Source of the DNA: Bacteriovoracaceae bacterium UBA7317
Lineage (GTDB): Bacteria > Bdellovibrionota > Bacteriovoracia > Bacteriovoracales > Bacteriovoracaceae
Direction: 5' to 3'
Assembly: GCA_002474345.1 (NCBI GenBank)
Contig: DKQD01000179.1
Location: 1 to 12,334 of the forward strand
Length of the DNA stretch: 12,334 bases
How positions within the stretch are numbered: position 1 is the stretch's first letter; each line of letters opens with the position of its first letter. The notes beneath the pieces were generated by a model. The model saw only the letters and a program-made list of their open reading frames with translations, was not told the origin of the DNA and did no database searches. The translations under genes were made by a program, and so were the position numbers. Positions 1 through 5,611 of the stretch are shown piece by piece.

Positions 1-1112
1 CCATCTCCTATGAAATTCATACAAAAAATCATGAGGGAGAAGATGAAGCCTGGAAAAATTATTGGCCAACTAAAGCTCGTTAAAACCGAAGCACCGTCAT
101 TAATCATGATTCCTAAACTGACGTCAGGGGGTGATATTCCAAGTCCAATAAAACTTAAAAAGGCTTCTAACAGCATAATCTGGGGGACTAAGAGTGTTGA
201 AAAAACAATAGTTGGTCCAAGAACGTTTGGAACTAAATGTTTAAAAATAATTTTTCTCTCACTGACGCCGTTACTGATGGCCGCCATGACAAACTCTTTT
301 TCTTTTAAGGACAAAATTTGTCCCCTCACAATCCTTGCCAATACGATCCAGTAAATTAGCCCAAGACCTACAAAGATTAAAAAAACGTGCCTTCCGAAAA
401 AGACCATTAAGAGGATAACCAGGAAGATAAAAGGGACACCAAAGAGAAAGTCGACAAACCTCATCATAATTTGATCAACCAAGCCTCCATAATATCCGGA
501 AATAGATCCATAAGCTATCCCAATAAAAACACTCACAATTGTCACAGTTAATGCTAGAAGGAGTGAAAGCCTCATTCCGTAGATAAGCCTGCTTAAAATA
601 TCTTGTCCAAGTTCATCTGTTCCTAAAAGGTGCTCTGATAAGGGCATCTCGAGGTAAGTGATCAGGTGCTCTTTTTCTAAGTGTGAGATAGAGCCATTGG
701 CCATTTGCCCTAGGAAATTAAGTGAGGATGGTTTTAGGGAAGGTCTGTCACTTGCGCCTTCAGCGCCACCTAAATCACTGAAAAAGTCATCCTCAGCTCC
801 CTTTGTTTCCTCTTTTTGCTGTCTTCCGTAATCAAGGAGCTCTCTTTTTAATGTTTGAGGGAGGAATGATTTATACCACGTTGGAGGAAAGTTTTGATTT
901 TCCAGTTTTCCTTCGTCATAAGAGTAGGGAGTGACAAGCTTTGCAAAAAGTGAAAGGAGGAAAAGAAAAGTAATCATGAAGCAGCCAAAAACCGCCATTT
1001 TATTCTTTTTAAATTTTCGTGCGCTATCTTCTAGAAGGGACGTTCCCTCTTCAAAATCGCTTTCATCCAACCGCTTCAGCTTTTCATCTAATTTTTTTGG
1101 ATCTGCAATCAT
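1..1112 (-). CDS. oppC: Oligopeptide ABC transporter permease OppC (3' end cut by window edge)
   Basis: Inner-membrane permease that pairs with OppB to form the channel of an oligopeptide importer. The frame is open from an ATG at 1112 to the left edge (370 codons plus 2 bases). An AAGGA ribosome site lies about 7 bases before the ATG. Visible features: OppC-type N-terminus with an ARKFKKNK segment before TM1 (about residues 39-60), the family motif GTDELGQDILSRLIYGMRLS at 164-183, further membrane segments, and the EAA loop at about 273-296 (EFVMAAISNGVSERKIIFKH) that contacts the ATPase. The last visible residues, NFIGDG, match a motif near the C-terminus of E. coli OppC, so only about 12-15 residues are probably missing. 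Oddity: about 100 residues separate TM1 from GTDELG, against about 30 in E. coli, giving a long charged periplasmic loop. Third gene of the oppABC operon, 47 bases after oppB. Confidence 0.93.
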   Translation of the reverse strand, partial: MIADPKKLDEKLKRLDESDFEEGTSLLEDSARKFKKNKMAVFGCFMITFLFLLSLFAKLVTPYSYDEGKLENQNFPPTWYKSFLPQTLKRELLDYGRQQKEETKGAEDDFFSDLGGAEGASDRPSLKPSSLNFLGQMANGSISHLEKEHLITYLEMPLSEHLLGTDELGQDILSRLIYGMRLSLLLALTVTIVSVFIGIAYGSISGYYGGLVDQIMMRFVDFLFGVPFIFLVILLMVFFGRHVFLIFVGLGLIYWIVLARIVRGQILSLKEKEFVMAAISNGVSERKIIFKHLVPNVLGPTIVFSTLLVPQIMLLEAFLSFIGLGISPPDVSLGIMINDGASVLTSFSWPIIFPGFIFSLMIFCMNFIGD

Positions 1113-1159
1113 ACTTAATTCCTTTTCACCCTAAGTTTCTTTCTAATTCTTTACAGTGC

Positions 1160-2074
1160 CTACTTTCTTATTTTCGGATCTAAAAACATATAACTGATGT
1201 CAACAAGAGCGTTAAAGAAAACGACAAGCGTACAGTAAAAGAGGATCATCCCGAGTGCCATCGTATAATCTCTGGCAAAAGCAGAGTCGACGAATTGCCT
1301 TCCAATTCCTGGAATCACGAAAATTTTTTCTATGACAAGAGAGCCTGCGAGCATTCCCGCTGTCGCTGGTCCCAAATAGCTGACAACAGGAATAAGTGTC
1401 GGCTTAAGGCAATGGAAGATAACTATATGCCAAGTCGGCAGACCTTTTGATCTGGCCGTTCTTATATAATTTGAGCTTAAAACTTCCAGCATAGACCCTC
1501 TTGTTAACCTCGCTATATTGGCGATAAAAAAAAGGGAAAGGCAAAATGCCGGAAGTATATAACTACTCGCTGTCTCAAGTCCTGAGACGGGGAGAAGCCT
1601 CATCTTTATCCCTAGAAAGAGGAGGAGGATGGGTGCTAAGACCATATTGGGGATGGAGATCCCTAGCATGGCCGTACTCATAACCAAATGATCCATCCAG
1701 GAGTTGTGGTTTAGGGCGGCAATAAGACCAATAATAAGTCCAAAGCTAACGGCAATGAACATGGCCAGCGCTCCAAGCTTTAAAGTTGGTCCTATGCCCT
1801 CACTTATGACCTCGTTGACAGTCAGGTGGGCGACTTTGAAACTTGGTCCCAGGTCTAGTTGGGCAAGTCCTCCCAAGTAAATGAAGTATTGCTTATAAAG
1901 AGGCTTATCAAGGTGATACTTGGCCATGATTGCTTTTCTTATATTCTCCGGTGGAGACTTTTCCTGGTCAAAAGGGCCTCCAGGAGCGAACTTCATCATG
2001 AAAAAAGATACAGTGATGATGGCAAAAAGGGTGGCCACGGAGGCCAGCACCCTTTTGATAATTTTACTAAACAA
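1160..2074 (-). CDS. oppB: Oligopeptide ABC transporter permease OppB
   Basis: Inner-membrane permease of the oligopeptide importer, 304 residues against 306 in E. coli OppB, and similar along its whole length. Visible signatures: N-terminal TM1 ending in FFMMKFAPGGPF, the motif LDLGPSF near residue 75, the EAA loop (about 205-235, with YIRTARSKGLPTWHIVIFH) that docks to the ATPase, VIPGIGRQFVDSAFARDY near residue 255, and a terminal DPKIRK. The start is TTG at 2074; no in-frame ATG fits. AAAGGA lies 7 bases upstream of this TTG, supporting the choice. It begins 49 bases after the oppA stop and precedes oppC by 47 bases, so the three are very probably co-transcribed. The strong match to OppB rather than DppB favours oligopeptide over dipeptide transport, but specificity is set mainly by OppA. 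Confidence 0.95.
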   Translation of the reverse strand: MFSKIIKRVLASVATLFAIITVSFFMMKFAPGGPFDQEKSPPENIRKAIMAKYHLDKPLYKQYFIYLGGLAQLDLGPSFKVAHLTVNEVISEGIGPTLKLGALAMFIAVSFGLIIGLIAALNHNSWMDHLVMSTAMLGISIPNMVLAPILLLFLGIKMRLLPVSGLETASSYILPAFCLSLFFIANIARLTRGSMLEVLSSNYIRTARSKGLPTWHIVIFHCLKPTLIPVVSYLGPATAGMLAGSLVIEKIFVIPGIGRQFVDSAFARDYTMALGMILFYCTLVVFFNALVDISYMFLDPKIRK

Positions 2075-2123
2075 GTTAATGTCCTTTTTTAATCTTTACC
2101 CAACTTTACTCAAGAGAAAATTC

Positions 2124-3800
2124 TTAAAGAGAAGGAAACATTTCCTTTCTCTTTTTCAAGTCGATTTTAACGTACTTAAGAGCATGTTGATCGAGCTTGT
2201 TTGCGTAGAATCCTGAAATATATTTCTGCTTTAAGTTTAAAGACGTATAAGTGAAAAGAGGAATCACAGGAACTTCATCCATAAGGATTTTTTCCGCTTC
2301 TTCCAGCATTCTACTTCTTTTTTGAAGGTCATTTTCAATTCTCGCCTTACCTATAAGCTCATCGTATTTTTCATGAGAAAAGCCTGTACTGTTGTTTCCA
2401 CCATCTGTGACAAACATATCAAGGAAGTTAATAGGATCTTCCATGTCGGCAACCCAACCGGCCCTCGCAAGATCATAATCAAAGCTCTTTCTTGAATTTA
2501 AATAAACCTTCCATTCTTGGTTTAATGGTTTAATTTTTACTCCAAGAGCATTCTCCCATTGCTTGGCGACAGAAACAGCAACTTTTTGGTGTGTTTCAGC
2601 AGTGTTGTATAGGTAACCAACTTCAGGAAAACCCTTACCATCTGGATATCCAGCTTCGGCCATCAGCTTTTTAGCTTCTTTTATCCTTTCCTCATAGTTG
2701 TCATTTTTAGTTAAAGGCTGTGGCGCGTACCCTTGGAAAGCATTTGGTACAAGGGAGTAGGTCGCTTGCTGGCCGGCCTTCATGATGTACTTAACGATTT
2801 TTTTTCTATCAACTGCTAGACCTAGGGCTTTACGAACTCTCTTATCCTTGAAGGCCTCTTTTTTCGTATTCACCATGATGTAGTATGTCCCCAATTGTCT
2901 TGCCGCCACTAAATTGCCAGACTTTTTAAGAGGAACAATTTCTGATGTTGGAGGAGACATATAATCGATATCGATTTTACCAGCGCGGAAGGCCCTTACA
3001 GCATCAGTTGAGTAAGCTCCAATAAATTTAAAATTAACTTCATCTGCTTGAACATCTTTGCTCATAGGATGATGTGGGTTTTTAACAAGGACAATTTTAT
3101 CCTTAAGTTTCCAGTCCTTAAAAGCAAATGGTCCGTTGGTCCAGATATGCTCTTTTGTGATCCACTTTTCTTTGTGTTTTAGGATTGGCTCTTTCGGAAC
3201 AAGGTGAAATGAGTGGTGGGGAAGATAACTAATAAGAGTGGGAACAGGACCTTCCAAAGTTAACTTAACTGTATAATCGTCCAGGGCCTTAACTCCGATT
3301 TCATCAGCATTTTTGATTTTACCCTTATTGTAGGCTTCACCATTTTTGATAACGTAAAGCATATAAGCGTATTCACTCGCTAACTCTGGTGAAAGCATTC
3401 TTTTGTAGGAAAAAACAACATCGTGTGCTGTTACAGGTCTTTTTTTCGTGACAGTGCCGTTTTCGTGCTTAACCCAGCTGGCATCTTTTCTAAGTTTAAA
3501 AGTCCATTCTGTGGAGCTTTGATTTTTAGTGAAAGAAACAACTAAGTCTTTTTCTGGAGCACCTGTTTTGTGATGGTATTCATAGAGGCCTAAAAAAAGG
3601 TTTACTCCGATGTGGGCAGAGCCAATTCCTGTCGCTAGCTGCGGATCGAGGTGGCGGATTTCTTCCCCGTTTTGGACATTCAGCACGACCTTTTTGGATT
3701 CATCTGCAGCGTCTTTTTTACTACAGCCGATTCCCGTTAGGGAAAGGGCACAGATTGTTGCCATTAAAAATTTTTTTCTAAGAAACTTGTGATTCAACAT
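2124..3800 (-). CDS. oppA: Oligopeptide-binding lipoprotein OppA (SBP family 5)
   Basis: Substrate-binding protein that captures peptides in the periplasm and delivers them to OppBC; 558 residues, close to E. coli OppA (543). The N-terminus has a basic region (KFLRKK), a hydrophobic core and Cys26 in LTGIGC, so it is probably a lipoprotein, although Gly at -3 is not the usual Leu/Val/Ile. Family 5 features: LDPQLATG and LYEYHHKTGAPEKDL early in the mature protein, RPVTAHDVVFSYKRML, YYIMVNTKKEAFKDKRVRKA in the middle, and GWVADMEDPINFLDMF late, all typical OppA/DppA blocks. The ATG at 3800 has a strong GAGGAGGG ribosome site 5 bases upstream. First gene of the operon. The peptide specificity cannot be read from the sequence. 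A peptide importer would suit a proteolytic or predatory lifestyle, but that link is inferred. Confidence 0.95.
   Translation of the reverse strand: MLNHKFLRKKFLMATICALSLTGIGCSKKDAADESKKVVLNVQNGEEIRHLDPQLATGIGSAHIGVNLFLGLYEYHHKTGAPEKDLVVSFTKNQSSTEWTFKLRKDASWVKHENGTVTKKRPVTAHDVVFSYKRMLSPELASEYAYMLYVIKNGEAYNKGKIKNADEIGVKALDDYTVKLTLEGPVPTLISYLPHHSFHLVPKEPILKHKEKWITKEHIWTNGPFAFKDWKLKDKIVLVKNPHHPMSKDVQADEVNFKFIGAYSTDAVRAFRAGKIDIDYMSPPTSEIVPLKKSGNLVAARQLGTYYIMVNTKKEAFKDKRVRKALGLAVDRKKIVKYIMKAGQQATYSLVPNAFQGYAPQPLTKNDNYEERIKEAKKLMAEAGYPDGKGFPEVGYLYNTAETHQKVAVSVAKQWENALGVKIKPLNQEWKVYLNSRKSFDYDLARAGWVADMEDPINFLDMFVTDGGNNSTGFSHEKYDELIGKARIENDLQKRSRMLEEAEKILMDEVPVIPLFTYTSLNLKQKYISGFYANKLDQHALKYVKIDLKKRKEMFPSL
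2126..2154 (-). promoter_or_regulatory. Hairpin over the oppA stop codon
   Basis: Near-perfect inverted repeat: AAAGAGAAGGAAA at 2126-2138 and TTTCCTTTCTCTTT at 2141-2154, differing by one bulged T. It lies in the last codons of oppA and touches its TAA stop. In the minus-strand transcript it would fold just before the 49-base oppA-oppB gap, followed by only a short T run. Such hairpins commonly protect the abundant binding-protein mRNA or partly terminate transcription before the permease genes. That role is inferred. Confidence 0.5.
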
Positions 3801-3858
3801 AAGTGCCCTCCTCTGTAAAAAGTGATCATTTGTTCAATCTTTCTTGTTGAGTTCCCTA

Positions 3859-3875
3859 AGATTCTTCATGAATCT
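3859..3875. repeat. Small dyad in oppA leader
   Basis: AGATTC-TTCAT-GAATCT, a perfect 6-base inverted repeat with a 5-base spacer. It sits just downstream of the predicted oppA transcription start (about 3884) and about 60 bases before the ATG. It could be an operator or a small mRNA hairpin. Dyads this short also occur by chance. Confidence 0.3.
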
Positions 3876-3890
3876 CAAGAGATTGTCACT

Positions 3891-3919
3891 CTTATAAAGC
3901 AGGCTCCGCCTATAGGCAA
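3891..3919 (-). promoter_or_regulatory. Candidate sigma70-type promoter for oppABC
   Basis: Read on the minus strand, TTGCCT (3914-3919), a 17-base spacer and TATAAG (3891-3896) form a plausible -35/-10 pair. The predicted start is about 85 bases before the oppA ATG. The spacer contains a perfect dyad AGGC-TCC-GCCT at 3901-3911, a possible operator position. The -10 is good and the -35 only moderate. Confidence 0.42.
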
Positions 3920-4078
3920 AGAAAGGAATAAGATGTCATTTTTTGTTAAAAATAGGCATCCATTAGCAATAAAAAATTCTACTTTTCTACGATTTACTTT
4001 ACTCAAAAGTGGCCAATTGGAGCCTAAAAGGGACCAAATGAGAGGGGTCCATAAAATTTTTTGAACCTAATTATGGCG

Positions 4079-4106
4079 TTTAAGAAAATGTTTAATAGGT
4101 TATAAT
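4079..4106 (+). promoter_or_regulatory. Candidate promoter for the receiver gene
   Basis: A consensus TATAAT at 4101-4106 is preceded, with a 16-base spacer, by the weak -35 TTTAAG at 4079-4084. It would give a leader of about 105 bases before the ATG at 4219. The -10 is the main support. Confidence 0.42.
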
Positions 4107-4218
4107 CAAGTGCACAATCTAGTTAAGTGATGGTGGATGTTTGATTGGGGGCCAAAGCCTCGGTCAGTTAGCGCCCTTCTATTTTTAAGATCAATGGGAT
4201 TGTGAAGAGGTATGAATA

Positions 4219-4809
4219 ATGGAAAGCTTTGATTCTTACATTCTTTCTGTAGAGAGGTTTTTATCCTCCTTTTGGGACTTGATTATTTCTTCGTCGGTTT
4301 TTTTTCGCGTTGTTGTCTTTATTCCTTTCATTTTTATTTTATGCCTTCTCATTTATTCCTATGTTTCAAAGAGGAAGATTGCTCTTTTCGAAATAAGTCG
4401 AGAGATCATGCTTAAAAAGGTTCCCTTTACGAGTATTTTATTAGCTGATGATGATCCCCATGTGACTAAATTTTTTTCTTTTTTCCTTAAAAAGAGAGGG
4501 GTTGATGTCACTGTCGCAACCAATGGAAAAGAAGCACTAGATATTTGGATGAAGAATCCAAATTTTGATATTGTTGTCGCTGATATAAATATGCCTAAGA
4601 TGAGTGGGGTGGATCTTGGCGCCGTCATTTACAAAGAGTGTCCTGTTGTTCTCATGAGCGCTGATGATCAAGAGGTTCTTGAAGAGAGAGGGGACTTAAA
4701 TAAGTGCCATGGCTATTTTTGTAAAGAGTCAAAAAGCAGAGATTTTCTTACAACGACCCGCAAAGCCTATGATTCATGGCAACTCGAGAATAATGGAAAA
4801 GCCTCCTAG
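4219..4809 (+). CDS. Membrane-anchored single-domain response regulator (receiver only)
   Basis: 196 residues. An N-terminal segment is followed by one strong transmembrane stretch at about 27-49 (hydrophobic, then a positive KRK stop), so the receiver should face the cytoplasm. Receiver domain at about 71-188: acidic pocket DDD at 77-79, phosphoacceptor Asp122 in ADINMPKMSG, switch Ser147 and invariant Lys169, so phosphorylation should be possible. There is no DNA-binding, enzymatic or kinase output domain after it. The ATG at 4219 follows GAGG at 4207-4210 by 8 bases. An earlier ATG at 4212 is out of frame and stops at once. It precedes lexA by 113 bases on the same strand without an obvious terminator, although lexA has its own promoter. 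Its partner kinase and output are unknown; an SOS role is only suggested by position. Confidence 0.85.
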   Translation: MESFDSYILSVERFLSSFWDLIISSSVFFRVVVFIPFIFILCLLIYSYVSKRKIALFEISREIMLKKVPFTSILLADDDPHVTKFFSFFLKKRGVDVTVATNGKEALDIWMKNPNFDIVVADINMPKMSGVDLGAVIYKECPVVLMSADDQEVLEERGDLNKCHGYFCKESKSRDFLTTTRKAYDSWQLENNGKAS

Positions 4810-4839
4810 TAAAATTCCAAATAGCATTAAATAAATTGC

Positions 4840-4868
4840 TTTACGTTTATGTTTGGACTCTTTATAGT
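4840..4868 (+). promoter_or_regulatory. Predicted lexA promoter
   Basis: TTTACG (4840-4845), a 17-base spacer and TATAGT (4863-4868) match the sigma70 consensus at 4 of 6 and 5 of 6 positions. Transcription would start near 4875, the first base of the proposed LexA operator, giving a leader of about 48 bases before the GTG at 4923. Confidence 0.55.
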
Positions 4869-4874
4869 CGATCG

Positions 4875-4891
4875 TACGTAAAGTGTACGTA
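4875..4891. promoter_or_regulatory. Candidate LexA operator (SOS box), TACGTA-N5-TACGTA
   Basis: Two copies of TACGTA (4875-4880 and 4886-4891) sit 11 bases apart, one helical turn, forming a 17-bp palindrome TACGTAAAGTGTACGTA. The site covers the predicted +1 of lexA, where a repressor would block its own gene, as LexA usually does. It is unlike the E. coli CTGT-N8-ACAG and Bacillus GAAC-N4-GTTC boxes, and unlike TTAC-N3-GTAA reported for Bdellovibrio. I saw no second copy in the window, so binding by this LexA is inferred from position and symmetry. Confidence 0.55.
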
Positions 4892-4922
4892 TGTTTTTTA
4901 TCACCTTTATTTGGAGCCTAAA

Positions 4923-5543
4923 GTGGTTGAAAGTTTGTCTCATCTTACAAAAAAGCAAGAGGAGGTTTTACTCTTTATAAGGAATTATTATGAGGAGGAA
5001 GGTCGTACTCCCTCTTATTCCGAAATTCAGCACTATTTTGGGCTTAAATCTAAAAGCTCTGTCCAAGACTATATAGGCTACTTGAAAAAAGCAGGCTTTC
5101 TTCAAAAATCTGTTGGGTCAAAAGCGATTGAACTCGTAACGCCTGGTGAAGAGCCTCCTACGGCATCTATTCCCCTTCTTGGGAGCGTCGCTGCCGGGAG
5201 ACCTCTTGATGTACAAAGGGATGATAGTCAGAGCGAACTTATAGCTGTTCCTCAGTCGATGATTGGAGGAGGAAGGTATTATGCTCTTTCTGTGAAGGGA
5301 AAATCGATGATCGACGATGGCATTATGGAAGGAGATCTAATTGTTGTCAGGCATCAGTCGACAGCACGTAATGGCGAAACTGTTGTGGCGCTTATTGATG
5401 GAGCGGCGACTGTTAAGCGGTATTATCGAAAAAAAAGTGTGGTTGAACTTCATCCTGCTAATAAAAAAATGGCCCCCTTTTTTGTAAGGGGCGGTCCCTT
5501 TGAAATACAGGGGATCGTTGTGGGTCTTTTGAGGCATTATTAA
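4923..5543 (+). CDS. lexA: LexA, self-cleaving SOS repressor
   Basis: Represses DNA-damage genes until RecA-ssDNA stimulates its autoproteolysis (S24 family). With the GTG start at 4923 it is 206 residues, against 202 in E. coli. GGAG at 4913-4916 lies 6 bases before this GTG. The same frame is open up to 4836, but that longer version would cover the promoter and operator and has a tail foreign to LexA. Winged helix-turn-helix at 8-72 (LTKKQEEVLLFI, TPSYSEI, recognition helix near KSKSSVQDYIGYLKKAGF). Cleavage site Ala91-Gly92 in VAAGRPL; catalytic Ser128 (GKSM) and Lys165 (ATVKRY), so the protease looks intact. It heads the lexA-imuB-dnaE2 cassette, 68 bases before imuB, and probably controls both itself and the polymerases. 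Confidence 0.95.
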   Translation: MVESLSHLTKKQEEVLLFIRNYYEEEGRTPSYSEIQHYFGLKSKSSVQDYIGYLKKAGFLQKSVGSKAIELVTPGEEPPTASIPLLGSVAAGRPLDVQRDDSQSELIAVPQSMIGGGRYYALSVKGKSMIDDGIMEGDLIVVRHQSTARNGETVVALIDGAATVKRYYRKKSVVELHPANKKMAPFFVRGGPFEIQGIVVGLLRHY

Positions 5544-5561
5544 GAAAGACTTAAGTCTTTC
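5544..5561. repeat. Perfect 18-bp palindrome between lexA and imuB
   Basis: GAAAGACTTAAGTCTTTC begins on the base after the lexA TAA. As RNA it folds into a 7-bp stem with a TTAA loop. No clear T tract follows, so it is a poor intrinsic terminator. A weak promoter overlaps its right half (TTAAGT at 5551-5556, TATAAG at 5575-5580, 18-base spacer), so it could instead be an operator for imuB-dnaE2. It does not resemble the proposed LexA box. Confidence 0.5.
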
Positions 5562-5595
5562 GTTGTCTGTTAGATATAAGTTAAAACATTGAAAA

Positions 5596-5611
5596 AAGAG
5601 GTTCTTCTCTT
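5596..5611 (+). promoter_or_regulatory. imuB ribosome site inside a small hairpin
   Basis: AAGAG (5596-5600) can pair with CTCTT (5607-5611) around a 6-base loop. The stem holds most of the GAGG ribosome site (5598-5601) and ends directly before the GTG start at 5612. The ribosome site is 10 bases from the start, longer than ideal. Together these may keep imuB translation low. The stem is only 5 bp and AT-rich, so the effect may be slight. Confidence 0.35.

Larger units (their letters stand above)
3801..4218. other. Intergenic region between divergent oppA and receiver gene (418 bases)
   Basis: No convincing gene. The minus-strand half (3801-3920) holds the oppA leader, a dyad and a likely promoter. 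The plus-strand half (4079-4218) holds a candidate promoter and a GC-richer leader for the receiver gene. The part from about 3920 to 4070 shows no recognisable signal. A 243-base plus-strand open frame starting with GTG at 3822 lacks a ribosome site, resembles no family and crosses the oppA control region, so it is not called. Confidence 0.7.

Noticed and set aside
10..1134. Plus-strand open frames at 10-354 and 931-1134
   Set aside because: They are antisense shadows of oppC, whose minus-strand frame is continuous and matches OppC along its length.
3822..4064. 80-residue plus-strand open frame (GTG start) upstream of the receiver gene
   Set aside because: No ribosome site, no recognisable family, and it runs through the oppA promoter and leader.
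4140..4185. Possible tRNA or c-di-GMP riboswitch fragment (CAAAGCC, GGTCAGTTAGCG)
   Set aside because: No acceptor or T-arm for a tRNA, and no GGGCAAACC first half for a GEMM riboswitch. Resemblance is limited to short strings.
4836..4922. N-terminal extension of lexA from TTG 4836
   Set aside because: It would cover the lexA promoter and operator, adds a non-LexA tail, and has no ribosome site. GTG 4923 has GGAG at the right distance and gives the normal LexA length.
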